DNA of 64,000 bases, taken from positions 3,512,143 through 3,576,142 of the forward strand of contig NC_045138.2 of assembly GCF_008831285.2 (NCBI RefSeq). The letters are read 5' to 3'. Both the position numbers and the translations under genes were made by a program. Source of the stretch: Nymphaea colorata. Its lineage: Eukaryota; Streptophyta; Magnoliopsida; Nymphaeales; Nymphaeaceae. Below, piece by piece: positions 12,990-27,500 of this stretch (position 1 is the stretch's first letter; the number at the start of each line of letters is the position of its first letter). Below the pieces are notes generated by a model. It made no database searches, was not told the origin of the DNA, and worked only from the letters and a program-made list of their open reading frames with translations.

Positions 12990-15900
12990 GGCAAACCCTT
13001 GGGCGTCCGGTATGACGGCCTCCCGTCATCTTTACAAAAAAACTGCCGTCCAGACCGACTAATCTCCATTACACCAATTGTTAAGGGACTCGGTGGACCG
13101 CAATGTGGGGCCCACTCCTCGTCACAGGAGGCCCTGCCGGTCACTCCCCCCTTCCCTTTTTATCCCTCGGTCAACCTCTCTTTTTCTTTTTTACTATAAT
13201 ACCCTTTGTTAACGTCTCCCGTTGATGGGTTTTTTTTTATTTATTTTTCATTCATGCACCGTTGAAGTACAAAAAAAAACATATCACGTAATCTTGATTT
13301 TTTTTTTTGAGGTTTGTACCGTCTTTTGCAGCGAAATTTTACCATGATTCAATTCAGAAAAACTTTTCAAGCAAAAAAGAAGTTTGATTTTTTTTTATGA
13401 AAAAATTGTTTCTTTTGTACATTAATAATTTTACCATAAAAAAAAACTTTTTGCATCAAAGGAAGCTTGAGATAAAGCATCTCGGACCGATAGACCTTGT
13501 CGTTTGAAATGTTTCAATGGTTCTGTTGTAGGTTTTTAACATTTTGCTAAGGTGGTTTTTAGAATTAGCTTGGATGGTTAGAAAATTTGGTTAAGAGTTA
13601 AAGTTGGCTCACCCTTGACTTAACTCGACTTGTCTCCTCACTTGATCATGATTCGCTTCGCTCGATTCAAGCTATTTTAAAAATCAACATGAGTCAATTG
13701 GCTGTTAATCGTTTATCGATTCAAGTCCCAATCATAAATTTGCCAAGCAAAAAAAAAAAAAACCTTCCACTGAACTAAGGGCATTTTAGACATTATCTTT
13801 TCAAGAAACATGCGTACGGATATACAGGGGCCTCATTCTTATCCCTTTTATCTTGCTTTTGAAAAAAAAACTGTTAAAAAAACCCAAACAAAGAAAAGGA
13901 AGAAGCCGGAGGGATGGAAATAAAAAAAGAAAGGGAGGATAGCATGGTAAATCGGGTTGACCGTTCTCCCTTTCTTCTCTTTCCCACCCCGACAGCGATG
14001 AAGGAAAAAGCAGCTCGCCAGTTACCGGTTTCCGGCCCCGCGAGTAGCCGTTGAGAGATAAAATGACGAATCCACCACCAGGCAGGGCCTTTCTTTTTAG
14101 CTCTCAGATGAGAGATGATGACAGGGTGAAGTTTAAAAAGGTTCAGACGACCCATTCATTTCACGTCGACGGCATTCCTCCTCCTTTCTTTATCTCATCA
14201 AACTCAAAAACTCTCTTCTTATTCCTTCGCCCTTCAAACTCATCCTCCTTTCCTTTCTTATAACCATAAGCCGTCAGATTATATATATATATATATATAA
14301 AAGTGGTTGGTGATAGAAGACGTGCAAGTATTTAAGGAGAAATTTAAGGGAGCACCAAATTTCAGGACTCGTCGTCTCTCCGAGGATGGGATGGGACACA
14401 ACGGTGGGAATCTTTTACAGCTGAAGAAAAACAAAACAGATTTTGATTTTGTTTTCCTGCAGCACCAATCATCGAAATGCTTTTATCACGATCGACAAGG
14501 TGTGGAGAATCCGCGTTTAACTTATTTTATTCGTTCGTGCATGGGAGATGGTAAAAAAGGAGTTTGGTTCACATGGTTAGATAGAAGGGATGTCGAAATC
14601 GCGAGGTTTTATCTTAGAATCGAAGCAAAGACCTCGACGCTTGAATAGGCGGCCTCCTGTGTATCGATGAAAACAAACCAACTAAAGCGAAGCTATCAGC
14701 ATTAAAAACTGAAGAATCATCCATGAAACTATTACTGGTTTGAAAAATGTAAGAGAGAGAGAGAGAGAGAACATGAGAGGTTTATGCAATATGGGGAGCA
14801 AGAAAAACGGAAGATTATGTACACTAATCGTGACCTGTTCTGAAATACTATATGTGAAGTCATTTCTCACAGTCAAAATGGAATTGTCTATCGTTTTACA
14901 TATAATAATACCTTGTAAATCTTTAATTAGTGGAAAAGGAAAAAAATCTTCGTAATTTCAACTCGTTCTTCTTTCTACTTTGATATTCATTTTTGAAGTC
15001 TTTAAACTTTTTTTTCGTAAAACATAAACAAAAATCTAGTTAAAAACCTTCTTTCTGCTTTACACCGGCCGGTTAATAATCGGTAAACTGGGCGGCCGGC
15101 GATCCCATCTCTGTCTGTCTGGAAGATTAAGACTGAACTCCTACAAATGTACTTCACGTTGAAACGTGGCGCCGCTTTAGAGGTGAAGAGTAGGATGGCA
15201 GGGTTCGGAAGTCTCCGGAACCTCCCGCCCTGGGACCCACCAACAAGGGGAAATATGACGGAGACTTGGTGATCTGAATCTTCACGCTCCCTCTCTCGAC
15301 CCATCATATCTCCGCCATTTTGTCCTGTAACGTTAAATTTAATTAAAAGAAAAAAAAAAAAAAGAAGGAGAAAGAAAAAGGATGTCAGCCAAGGTGGTCC
15401 CACGCCAACATGAAGTGGGCCCCGCGCCCCCACTTTCCAGCTCTGTGATTGGCTGTCGATCACGTGGACCACCGGCCCCCGAGCCGGAGGCTGTGCGGTG
15501 GGCACAGCAAAGCGTGCCGATGTGGGCCCCACTGGGCCCGTCCCTCTTATTTCTGCTCTCGTGGGGCCCACCTGCCAGAAAAAAAATGATTAGAGCTTCG
15601 TCGTCCTCTCTCCATCCTACGGTTCTGGGTCGGGTCCGCTTCTGACCCTCAGCTCCCAACGGCTCTTTTTCCTCGAGATGCGATGGCTACGTGACAAGTT
15701 TTCCACTTCACTGTTGGGCTCTTGACGTTATTTCATTCTGCGGTTTTCTTTTCTTCAGGGGGGATGTTCATGTAAGTAGCAAAAGCAAACACGAATAAAG
15801 AAAATCTCGACTCCGTTTCCTACCGTTTGACTATCATACCGGCCGCTTATATTGCAAAAATAATTGAAGTCTGTTGACGCCATCCTTGACAGAAGCATGA

Positions 15901-16869
15901 GAAGAAGAAGAAGAACAGCCCGGATTTTGGCCACGGCAATCATGCTTTTATAATTTTTTTTTTCAACCGGCCGGAAAGTTATTCGCCGCCAACGGTTTCC
16001 ACCTGCTTCCGTTCTTCTCTCCCTTTTTTTAATAACGTAAAGATCTGTTTCACCCTGGTCCGGATGTGGCCGTTATGGACGAATGATTTTTCATGGAAGC
16101 TACCCATAACACATATCACCGTTTTTCCAACTACCAAATCCCAAACTGCCAACGGGAAGTTGGACAGTTTCCGGCATGTGCTCTGCAGCTTTTTAGTGTT
16201 TGGCACGACTGAAAATGTTGTAAGTGAGAAGAAAACACACGACTGAAAATGTTGGTAAGTTAGAAGAGTTAATCTAGTGTTAGATTATTCCAAATGAGAG
16301 ATGAAGCTCTTCATTCGTCTTCCTTTTTGCGCATACCGCCCTTTTGAGTTATGCCCCTGTTTTAAATTAACCTTTAAGCCATCATTTAAATGTTGTGATT
16401 TGTTTTAAGAATATTTATAAAGCTATATTCTTTTTCTTTTTCTTGATTGGAGAAAAACCAGCCAAGCTGAGTGACTTTGTTGCTTCCTGAACACAGACTC
16501 ACAAGCCAACAGCCCCAGCGCAGCAGAAAGGTAGGTGTTACTGATGGTAGTAGATTCAGCAACCCTTTGTCTACCGGCTACTACATGCAACAAACACGAT
16601 GAGACCTATTCTGGGGCAGAGAGAGGGAAGGGGAAGGCCACCTAGGCCATGGCCCTACCCCAAATAATTGGAAAAAATATATATATACAATGAAAAAAAT
16701 TAGTTGCGCAATGTATTTTTTAGATTCGAGTTCAGTTTGATCTCACTCCAATCCGAAGTTGGATTGTTTGGTTTGCTCCTGAAAAAAATCTTAGCTCCGC
16801 CCCTAAGACTATTGATATATGTCTATATCATTAGGTTTAGTGTAACGACCAGACCCACTTCAAGTTTTG

Positions 16870-17105
16870 CTTTCAGTCTCTCAAAAAACTTAACAATCAA
16901 GACAATTAACCACTTAACAACTTTCTTTATAAGTTTTTGAAGATTCATCACAATGTTCAAAATTTTGAGAGTATTACATTATGCATCTTTCAGTCCGAAA
17001 AAAGTTAAGAATAAAGACGACTAACCACATAACAATTCTCTTTATAAGCTTTTGAAAATCTCTTACAAGTACATGACTAAATTTTTATATTGTTACATTA
17101 TGCAT
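16870..17105. repeat. 117-bp tandem duplication, two copies
   Basis: Copy 1 (16870-16986) and copy 2 (16987-17105) both open CTTTCAGTC and close with TTACATTATGCAT. They share TTTATAAG and TTTTGAA words in register, with perhaps a fifth of positions changed, so the duplication is old. Confidence 0.75.
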
Positions 17106-17126
17106 GGGACTATATCAACTATCAGC

Positions 17127-17188
<62 letters not shown>
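17127..17188. repeat. compound microsatellite (CT)n(AT)n
   Basis: About 11 CT units run directly into about 20 AT units. A likely length-variable marker. Confidence 0.95.
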
Positions 17189-17190
<2 letters not shown>

Positions 17191-20100
17191 CAATTTTAGA
17201 GATTATAAATTGCATGACAAAATGCTTCTCCTTTTTTTTTTCTCCCATTTCAATTTCATTGCATAAGTTCTTAACTAACATATGATTGTATGGAAATTTT
17301 TTTAAAGAAAAAAATAGTTGGCATCATGAACTTCTTCCAAAAGGGATCCGTATTTTTGGTAAATGTTGTCTCGCTTTTACTTTATCTCATATATAAATTG
17401 CAAATTTTCTTGTTGGGCAGACTAATTGCCGGTGGCTGGTAGAAGGCAACTACGTTTTGGTTTGATTTCTATAGGCCTTAACTCCGGCGGTGGAGCCGGG
17501 ATTTCTTTTTCCAATTTCGTGCGATGATCATCCTCACGCCATACGTCCTTTTCCCATCTCGAATTAGTTTAGTTTAATGCTGCGTTTTTGGAAAGCTTTT
17601 TCCTAGTTCATTCAAAACTTGGAATTCTTTTCCACTGCTCTTCTAAGTGAAGTTCCTTTTCTTTTTCCTTTTTTCCTGAAAAAAAAAAGAAAAAAAAAAA
17701 CTTTAAATAAAGTGAGACATGTGATCCACTTGCACTCCTGATACTCAAAAGGAAGACAAAAATAAAGTATCCTCGAAGCAACACCCATGCTTGCTATCAT
17801 GAACTGTTTCTTTTTTCCTTTCTCCCACTCATGTCCTAAAATCTTCTTCATCATTTTGTACTGTAAAACTATGCTCTCATTTATACAGTGGAAGATGATG
17901 ATTGGAACTGTTTGAATAAATAGGTCAACCTCCTTAGAAGCTGTTTGTATGCTCATGGAAAACGCTTATAGAATCCAAAGAAAAGTGCAACCCAGTGTGA
18001 AAAGTCTTCCTATAAGAACAAAATTGAAGAAAACAAGAAAGAAACACATTTTTCATAGATGACGTGAAATTTGGTTAGGTGGTGTTTTTGTCACCAGGAA
18101 TACACAACGCTTAATATGCACCACACATGTAACCCTCTCAAATTCATCACTAAGAACCAAGATAATCACACACTTGCAAAGGAATATCTACCACACATAT
18201 AATCAACCCTCACAATTTCACCAATATAATATATTGAAATGATAAACACATTTGAGAAGCAACATGAACGACCTCGAGCAGGTTCTTCATTGTTTGCATT
18301 GTATCACATTCTTCAATATTGACTCTAATAATAATAGCGATACTCAGGGAGCATTTGCCCGCAGAAACACTAGCACATTAATTTTGTCATTCTGTCAATA
18401 TATTTGAGGCAGATTCATAAAAACACGTTGTTGGTATGCTTTCTCATGTTGCCACCAGGTTGGCTAGTGCTATAAATAGAGAAAAATAATATATAAATTT
18501 TTGTTATGGGGCACTGTTATAAAAATTCTCATTTCTAAAGAGACACAACATATATAAATAAATAAATAATTATAATAAATCTATGTAAAAATATATAAAA
18601 ATTTTGTTGCTGGTGTGGGTAGGTAGCTAGGCTACTGGTTGTAATGTTTTTGAAATCAAAACTTTTTTTAAGCTAATAAAAGAAAGACAGGATGAACAAG
18701 AATACTAATTGCACTAAGCAAAAGGAAACAACAAATGTTTTTTTTTAATTACATATTACAAAAGGCTTCTTTTTTTTTCTAGAGCATCCTTTATAAAAAA
18801 AATTCTTTCAATATAAAAAGAAAAAAGAAAAGAAAATGAACAGCAACCTAAAAAAATTGGCTGACTCGAAAACAAAGTCCTCAATCGCTTAAAGATTGTG
18901 ATTGTCTTTCTTTGTTTTTTTAACACTCCGTTCGTTTTTTTACTGAAATTAGAAAGAAAAGTGATCGTCATTGGCATGGTGAAAAGAGAAACTAAACTGG
19001 AGAAGTAAATGATGTCGGACTTTTATTTTTTTTCAATGAGAAGAACAACTATATTAAACTAAGTGAGAAAAGATATAATATGCATGATTCAGTAACCCAT
19101 AAGCAAGTTCCTGATCTTAAACCAAGCAAAAAGATTATTTTTATTTTTGTATTAACAACTGTTCCGAGACCATTTAGCAGGTTCCATAACTTTAGTGCCG
19201 GGAATATAAAGTTTTACCTAAAAGGTCAAACTTTATGACCGAGTAAAATTTTTTGACCTTGTTTTCCAACCTTGCTTGTATATTAAAATGTGCACCAAGA
19301 AAACTTTCATGCATAGACGAATATAAAACTAAAAGACCTAAAACAAAAGTTCGATATCATCACTACCTTTCGTTCCACCTAATGCCACCAGTTATTAAAT
19401 ATTCTAATGTTCGACTGTTTAATATCATGTATTTATTTGTCCAAACTAGGATTTACTTAAACCGAAAGTAGGAACTTCATTACGTCCTTGAACAGCGGAC
19501 AACCAATCACCGAGTACCACGTGCATCAAGTGCACTTGTCAGGACGACCGAACGAATATAAATATAAAAGTATATATATTTCATTTTTTTCTTCTTCATA
19601 TGCATTGAGCGCCCAACCTTTTTGTTTTTTGTTTCTTTTTAAATTCCAATGTGGGCCTTGTACCCAATTCTTTGAAATGACCCACTTTCAACAATTGAAA
19701 AGTTAGTTTATCTGACCCGTAAATTATGTGGTTTCCTCAAGAAAATAAGAGCCACACAAAATATCATCGAAACTATAAATCCTAAAATAAGAGAACCATC
19801 TTAAAGGAGGTCCTTCATTGCCCAGTGAACCTTTGAATAAAGGCAACCGCTTGGTACTATTGTCTTTTCTAGAAATTTGCGACCGATTTGGGGATAATTA
19901 TATTGCAGTTCCAACTTCAAATTAAATTTCCATGCGATTGCAAAGATGAAAGGAATTCAAGAGAGGCCGAACACTTTGGATTTCTTTGTTTCACATAAAT
20001 CAACTTCAAATAAACTAAAATACTCTCTCTCTCTAAATAAAGGAAAAGACTCTCTCCTTCGTATCTTTTCGGTGACACTTTGTCGCTTCCTTTTGTAATT

Positions 20101-23100
20101 TTATTGCAATTTCCTCGGTTCCCTTTCTGTGTGATATAATTGATTACAGATTCAATTCAGAACTATTTAGTTGGAGGATATGATGAAGAAAAGAAGATGC
20201 CATCCTTTTTCACAGACTGGATCTGAGGATGAGAGCTAAAGAGATATGATGAATATCCAATCCTACCAAAAAAAAAAAAAATCGATTGAATGATGGTCAC
20301 ATTCCGAACTTAATGTCTTCGAGAAAGTAACTTAAATCTAACAACACTAAATTCGATCTGGGTAGAATCCGATCACATCCGTATCTCCAATCACCTTCGA
20401 AGGCTGAGTGAACTTGGAACAAGAATTCCAAATCCGAGTAAGCAATGGAAGGCCGTGTTAAAAAGTTTTCGGCTTCTTCGTGGTCTACAAAGACAAAATG
20501 CGTGCTTCAGAGCACCACCAAGGAAAGAAGGTCGGTGGCTTTTGCGTCAAGAGGAGGAAACAGAAGTGTAGCGATCATGGCCGCAGGAGAAGAAAGAAAA
20601 GGTAAGGAGTCGGAGTGGGTGGTATGAGATGAGACTGTGCTCCATGTGCCGTTGCCTGTGAGGCTGACAAGAAAAAGCTGCACCTCCCCCACTTCAACCT
20701 CCTCCAATATCAGAATTTAATTAATGTAAAAGCGGAGGCCCTAATCTTCCTTGGAACTCCACATCAGATCCTCATCTTCTGGTCTCCTTTTTGTCTTCTA
20801 AAATGGTCTGGACCGCAGATCCTATTCAAGTTTGCTTGTGCTTTTTAATTTGCCACTCTCAATGAACAGTAAGCTGGCTTCTGCACCTTCCTTACCACCA
20901 CTAAACTGTTTCTTCTTTAGCTGTTTACTTGACCCCTCCCTCCCTCTCTCTCTCTCTCCCTCTGTATATGTGTTGATGTGGAAGATGAACTGTTAGAGGT
21001 GAGCAGCTCCAAAGTTGGCATCGAGGATCCTAATTGCAGAAAACAACTGGGCAGAGAAGGCTTTCACTTGTCTTCCTCGGGAATTTAAGTTTCATGGAGG
21101 GGAAGGGTTCATATATACTTCTTATGGCAGACAACCGTTTGGAAGCCATGGCGGCTCCAAAGGAAGGAGCAAAACGAGATGCAGACATAAGCTTGAACGC
21201 ACGCGTGCTCGAGGAAAGTAACAGCTGAATTGAGTGGTGCAGACAGGAAAATGGGGGCACCCAGTCCGTGGCGGGCACTGACTTACACGCTGCCCTTTCC
21301 TTCTTCCTCATGTCTATTTTATTCTCATCACCTGCAATAACTCTGATACCTAGGATCCTTTCAGCAAAGGAATCTCTTCTGATCATCCAAAAAATGATTG
21401 GCTTTCCTGAGAATAATAGTAATTAGCTAGAATGTCTTTCCACTTTTATCATTAAAGCAACAAAGCAACCAGGAACAATGATAAGCAGCTTACGTGAAAC
21501 TGGTTAACGAAATTATTTTGGGCAGTCGGTGGAAATTGAAAGGCTTCAAGCTGAAGAGCTGTGTCGAAGTTTTAACCTTTGCTGTTCTCTATGAGCATTT
21601 TCATTATAAGCCAGGCTGCAAAATAGTTAGTCAGGCTGCCAATTCAGAAAATCAGAACGGGAAACTGTTGTATACATTTTTTTGGAAAAAAAAAAGGGTG
21701 AAAACTATATAAAACAATCAACAACAAGAAAAATCACTTAAAATGTTAAAAAAATAATAAAAATGAACAGTACTGTGTGACGCGAAGCTCCCTCTACCTT
21801 CCAAGTTAAACAAATTGTATCATGATTACACTGCTCTAGAGCTTCCCTCCTGGGATGATCTGATAGACGTTCTACCTAACTGCTGCCTGCGCATATAAGG
21901 CAAAAAAATAATCTCAGTACAGTTTTTTAAGCTAGAGTACGCTACTGTTCCCTCGCTCTCTCTGCATCACGGAATACTGAATAATGAGTGAGGAAAATTC
22001 TGTATGTATTGTTTACGGCATTATATAAATTCAAGCCACATTTCCGTCTTTCATTTAGAAATGGGTGGTCCAGTTGCTTAACTTAAGCATGTAAGCTTAT
22101 CCCTTTTATTTTATTACCAATCAATTCATAAACCATGAAGCCAATCAATTTTGCCTGCTCTCCTGTAAAGCAAGCAGTCATCTTAGCCCTTTCGTGAATT
22201 GTTTTTCTCTATCTCTGGTGGTTGGATGGAATATCCTCTTCTGGGCGGCTTCACCTCTTCCCCTCTCATGAAAAAAAACAAACAGAGAAAAATTACATGA
22301 GCTTCACCCAACTGAAACAATTAATGACAGCAGTACTGATCCGACGACATCCGTGACTCAGCCCACTTCGCCTGAGAGCTTCGTTCCCAAAAGCATGACA
22401 TCCCACATGTCTGTTTCTGTGCAGAGAGAGTACCATGAAGGCAAATCTTTTTTTTTTTCCTCTGCTAAAGTTAGGTACCCCTTCTCTCTCAATCATGGAA
22501 ACCGAAAGAAATTTACTGCAAGGAAAATGAAGGAGAAGACATTTGAGCCCTGCCCAAGTTCACAGAAAGCGTTCGTCGGCTTTTTGTTTGTAAAGTCATC
22601 CATGACTGCTGCCTCTGCGAGCTGCAGAGAGTTCAGTTCAGAATTTGACAAACTACCCAACTGCATATTCGGCATAAAGATACAATTCCTTCCATGATTT
22701 TACTTGTTCGTTCATCTCATGAAACGCCTTATCATGGGTAGATAATGTCAGATTGCAAGTGCGTTCTGTAATTGTAGACACCGACTGCTCAGTTGATAAG
22801 TACAACTAATTAGGAAGTCAATGGCGCAGTGGGAGTACACATGGTCGAAGAAAGCTTCCGACTGAGCAATTATTGGGTACCAAATGGCTTCATTACTTCA
22901 TCATTAAACCCAGTGGCACAGTTGGAAGTCATTTTCATGTTAGCATTGAAGATCCAAATAGAATCCGTTAAGCGTCTCAGGGGAATATGCCATCAGATTT
23001 GAAAATTATGCAACAGGTGGCAGCTCAACTTCCCTGCCAAAATTACACTACAAGAAAAAGAAAAGGCACTAGTCTGAGTAGTAGAAAGACGCCCGATGGT

Positions 23101-24119
23101 TCCCTGCCCATCATGATAAATGAGAATAAGCAGCGGAAGATTCCCACTGCACACAGAAATACCTCTAAATGACAGCGAAATGATGCGCAGAGTCTGACGA
23201 TTGATGAATATTTTTAGAAGCTCCCCTGGGAAACGGGCAGGCAAAGTATATCCGATATAAATCATTCACTTGAATGTCAAGAAAAAGCAAACTAGTTGAT
23301 AATATGGTATCTATCTGAACATTAAAGGGATGATGCAAACCGGGGGCGTGACAGCTTGTCAGATTAAGGAGTTGTTGGGAGTCGCTTTAAATCGAGGATT
23401 TCTTGTTCCCCATCTAATGATGAAGACTGCCTTTAAACCCTGGACTGACGCACTTTCATTATTTGACACCTCTGTCTCTCTTTATCCGTTCTGATGATCC
23501 CATAGAATTCTTGGGCCGTACCCTTGGATTAACATTGCATACATCAAAACTTAGTTAACAAAAGAAATAATTGTTTCCGGTAACTAAAAAGTGAAAAATG
23601 GAGGCTCATCACTTGCTGCAAAAAACATCTGTAAACAATGTTGAAAGCGTGAGACAATTTGCATAAGCAGAAGAATGCAAGTTTGCCGTAACAACTGCAT
23701 GTTATGCAGGCACGGTATGAAGAACAGCTTATCGAAAGTAAATGATAACAGCGAAACAGTAAAGTGCTTTCACTACCAAGTCCCCTTCCTGACAATGTTC
23801 ACCACTTTCTACTTCAACCCAGCAGAGGCACTTCATCACGTACAAGCCTCCTCCTGTCAGGAAGTCCAATAAATTTGTAATTAGCCTTCAAAAACCACTC
23901 ATTATAGCGCTTACGCTGAATGCAGGATCTAGAAAATATGCCCAAAAAATTTTTCATTATGACCATCAAATTCCACAAGTGAGTACCCAGTTTGAGCTAG
24001 AAACTGGACGGAGCTGGATACTCATTTGGACGCGCAAACTTTGGTTTAGGGTGCGTTTTCCGGCCAACCACTTTGCTGATTGGGGTTCCTTCACTCAAAC
24101 GACACATTGACCCCAACCT

Positions 24120-24500
24120 TGTTGCTCTAACTCCTGAAGTGGAGGAGCTCGTGAGAACGTGTGGAGCTCGTGGGAAAAGCATGAGTTTTTCAGTTTTTTT
24201 TTATCGTCTATAAATGTTAGCTTTTTTTACTAAAGTTGAGAAGTTAATGCCAAAAGAGGAGAAGAAAGTTTCCATCTTTCTCTCCCTCCCTCTCTCGCTC
24301 TTTACTCTCTCTCTCCTGCCGTCCTTGACTCTCTCTCTCACGCTGCCCTAGACGCAGCTTGCTTCTCTCTCTGCCAGTGTATAGCTGCTCCCTCTCTTGC
24401 CCTTTCCCTCGTTGGTGTGTTGCACCCTACGGTCCCCTCTCTTCATTTTGTCATTACCAAAAGAGAGGGATTGAGTGTGAATCGCGGGAGAACGCCAACA
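24120..24500 (+). repeat. 5' LTR of the intact Copia (internally deleted)
   Basis: Begins TGTTGCTCTAACTCC and is taken to end ...CCAACA just before the primer binding site, giving 381 bp with TG...CA ends. Relative to the 3' LTR it lacks 159 bp between 24185 and 24186. The TATA box, CT-rich leader and downstream part are retained. Confidence 0.85.
24209..24215 (+). promoter_or_regulatory. LTR TATA box
   Basis: TATAAAT in the 5' LTR, repeated at the equivalent place in the 3' LTR. It lies upstream of a CT-rich stretch and probably positions the start of the genomic RNA. Confidence 0.55.
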
Positions 24501-24502
24501 TT

Positions 24503-24514
24503 TGGTATCAGAGC
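24503..24514 (+). other. primer binding site (initiator Met-tRNA)
   Basis: TGGTATCAGAGC, the standard plant complement of the 3' end of initiator methionine tRNA, lies two bases after the presumed LTR end. Confidence 0.95.
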
Positions 24515-24522
24515 CAGGTTGT

Positions 24523-27500
24523 ATGCCAAAGCTCCCTCGATTCAAGCCGATGTCGATCATCACAAACGAGGCAGCGCGGGAGATTGCCAGCGGTACTTTC
24601 CAATATCCGCTGCTCACGGCAACCAACTATACCAGTTGGGTGATTAGGGTCCAGGCCATGATGGAAGATCAAGGCGTCTGGGAGGCAGTCGAGCCGACGG
24701 CAGGTGTGGCTGTCGACACGAGGAAGGACAAGAAGGCGAGGTCGCATTTTCTCCAAGCCCTCCCAGAGGATCTCCTAATGCAAGTGGCGAAGAAGGCGAC
24801 GGCAAAGGAGGTCTGGGATTGCCTCAAGACGAGATTTGTCGGGGCAGATCGCGTGAGGAATGCACGTCTGCAGACGTTGAAGAGTGACTTTGACGCCATG
24901 AGGATGCAAGAAGGAGAGTCGTTGGATCAATATGCGGGTAGGCTCACCGGAATGTCCGTCAGGTATGCCAACTTAGGGGGCACCCTAAGCGATGTCGCCT
25001 TAGTCAAGAAGCTATTTGACACCGTTCCAAATAGGTTTCTTAGCGTAATCGCGGGCATAGAGCAATTTTGCGACCTCGACACAATGTTGTTTGAAGAGGC
25101 TGTGGGACGACTCAAGACGTACGAAGAACGCTCTCGTCCCCGAGCATTCGGTACCGGCGGCAATGGCGATGCGCAACTGCTTCTCACTCAGGCTGAGTGG
25201 GATGCACGGCAGAAGAGAAGCGGCAGCGACCCGTCGTCGACCCGAAGGGAGACGGGTCACAGGGAAGGAGGTGCTCGCAACCGGGGTGGTCGCGGGCGCG
25301 GTAGAGGGCGCGGGAGAGGCGGACGAGGCGACTTCCCGCTGAAAGACAGAGCAGGTGGCTCTGGAGGCGATGGTCGTGACAAGAGTCACATCCGTTGCTT
25401 CAATTGCAACGAATTGGGGCATTATGCGAACCGGTGCAAGGCTCCCAAAAAGAAGGAAGAGGCGCATCTCACACAAACTGACGACACCGAACCAACTCTG
25501 TTGCTTGCAGAGTTGGAAGAAGCAGTGCCCGCTGCACCTGAGAGACAAGAAGCCGTCCTGCTGAATGAAGAGCAAGTATGGCCCGAACTGCACGGGACCG
25601 AGCACGGTAAGGAAACTACCGACACCTGGTACCTGGATAACGGTGCCAGCAACCACATGACCGGAGACAAGGTCAAGTTTCGGGAGTTGAACGAGGCAAT
25701 CACCGGCAAGGTGAAGTTCGGCGATGGCTCATCGGTGCAGATCATGGGTAAGGGTTCAATTCTTTTTAAATGCAAAAATGATGATCAATGGCTGCTCCAG
25801 GAAGTATACTATATTCCAAGGCCTTGCAGCAACATCGCGAGTCTCGGGCAACTCACTGAGGTGGGCCACAAGGTGGTTATGGATGAAGACAAACTAGAGG
25901 TATTTGTCAAAAATCCAGGGCAGTTGATCATGAAGGTGAGACGCACGCCAAATCGTCTCTATCGCATCGAGCTGCAGATTGCAAGGCCAGTGTGTCTCTT
26001 GGCAAACCTCGAAGATCCGGCATGGTTGTGGCATGCTCGTCTCGGCCACGTCAACTTTCAAGCATTGAAGATGCTTGTAAACAAGAAGATGGCAACCGGG
26101 GTACCGCCTATCTCTCATCCCGCTCAGTTATGCCGGGAGTGTTTGGTGGCGAAGCAGACGAGACAGTCGTTCCCGTCGGCAGCCATCTATCGAGCGAAGG
26201 AGCCACTCGAACTCTTGCACGCTGATCTTTGCGGCCCGATCACGCCACCCACCCCTGCCGGTAATAGCTATTTCTTAGTAATAGTTGATGACTTCACTCG
26301 TTGGATGTGGTTGTGCGTGATCAGAACAAAAGACCAGACATGCTCAGCGTTTATGAAGGTCAAGGCGTTGGCCGAGAACGCGTGCGGGCATCACGTCAAG
26401 ACGCTCCGGACCGATCGTGGAGGCGAGTTCCTCTCTCTTGAGTTCGCCAATGTGTGTGAACAGGCGGGCATTGCGCGACACCTCACTGCGCCATACTCAC
26501 CACAACAAAACGGTGTGGTGGAGAGGAGGAACAGGACAGTGATGGCGATGGCAAGATCTCTTCTCAAGAGCATGAGCATGCCGGGAAGATTTTGGGGAGA
26601 GGCGGTACGACACGCAGTCTACCTGTTGAACCGCTTGCCTACGAAGACCATGGGCGAGCGCACCCCGTATGAAGCTTGGAGTCATAGGAAGCTGGATCTT
26701 GCACATCTTCGATTGTTCGGCTGCACGGCGCATGCCATGGTGACAACACCACACCTCAAGAAGCTTGATGATCGCAGCCAGCCAATGGTGTATCTCGGCG
26801 TCGAGGATGGCTGCAAGGCACACCGATTATTCGATCCGCGGCGCGGGAGAATCCATGTAAGTCGTGATGTTAAATTTGAAGAAAAATTAAAGTGGAATTG
26901 GAACATGGATGCAGGAGGCAGTGATTCGTCGAATTTCACTGTTGAGGATGAATCAACAGTGGACAACTCAGTTGCAAGCGGACAAGCAGGAAGGTCGCTA
27001 TCCATGGATCTAGGCTACCCTACTTCTTCATCGACATCGATGGGTGGCGAAGCAACGCCGGTGGTGACGTCGGCTCGGAGATTGCTGGTGGATGAAACTG
27101 CCGCAACCTCGGAGATGGAGGACAGTAATGACGGACCCGTTCGGTATAGACATATCGATGATATCATGCGAGACGCTCGGCATGTCGAGCTCGATGATGA
27201 AGACGTCGAAGAAGAGGCCATGCTTGCGGCAATAGAGGAGCCATCGTGTTATCAAGAGGCAATGGGCCAACCGGCATGGGTGGATGCGATGGCCAAGGAA
27301 ATTGAGTCCATTGAAAAAAATTCGACCTGGACGCTGACAACCCTACCAGTTGGAACCAAAGCAATTGGACTCAAATGGGTGTTCAAATTAAAGAAAAACT
27401 CAGACGGAGAGGTGATCAAGCACAAGGCCAGACTAGTCGCAAAAGGCTATGTTCAACGGCAAGGGATCGACTTCGATGAGGTGTTTGCACCAGTCGCCAG

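Larger units (their letters stand above)
12881..24119. other. 11-kb gene-free stretch
   Basis: No exon with recognisable protein similarity was found on either strand. The first few hundred bases contain the PIP2 promoter. An (AT)n tract lies at 14281-14299, (GA)n at 14752-14770, a GC-rich patch at about 15380-15660 without coding signs, a 117-bp tandem duplication at 16870-17105, and a (CT)n(AT)n tract at 17127-17188. Many homopolymer A/T runs and short degenerate repeats occur. Open frames at 14307-14648, 21030-21386 and 22293-22675 were considered and not supported. Confidence 0.5.

Noticed and set aside
14307-14648. 113-codon plus-strand open frame
   Set aside because: No recognisable domain, no family similarity, no splice-partner exon, and it lies in a repeat-rich AT-rich stretch; length alone is not enough.
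15339-15659. GC-rich patch with open frames on both strands
   Set aside because: Proline/glycine-rich translations without any domain; no splice or start context; looks like a compositional island.
21030-21386. 118-codon minus-strand frame overlapping a 64- to 68-codon plus-strand frame
   Set aside because: Neither strand shows a known motif or consistent splicing to a neighbour; mutual overlap suggests chance.
22293-22675. Possible minus-strand exons with acceptor-like TTTCCTTGCAG and CTCTGCACAG
   Set aside because: The joined pieces give no recognisable protein and no donor site could be matched; kept out for lack of support.
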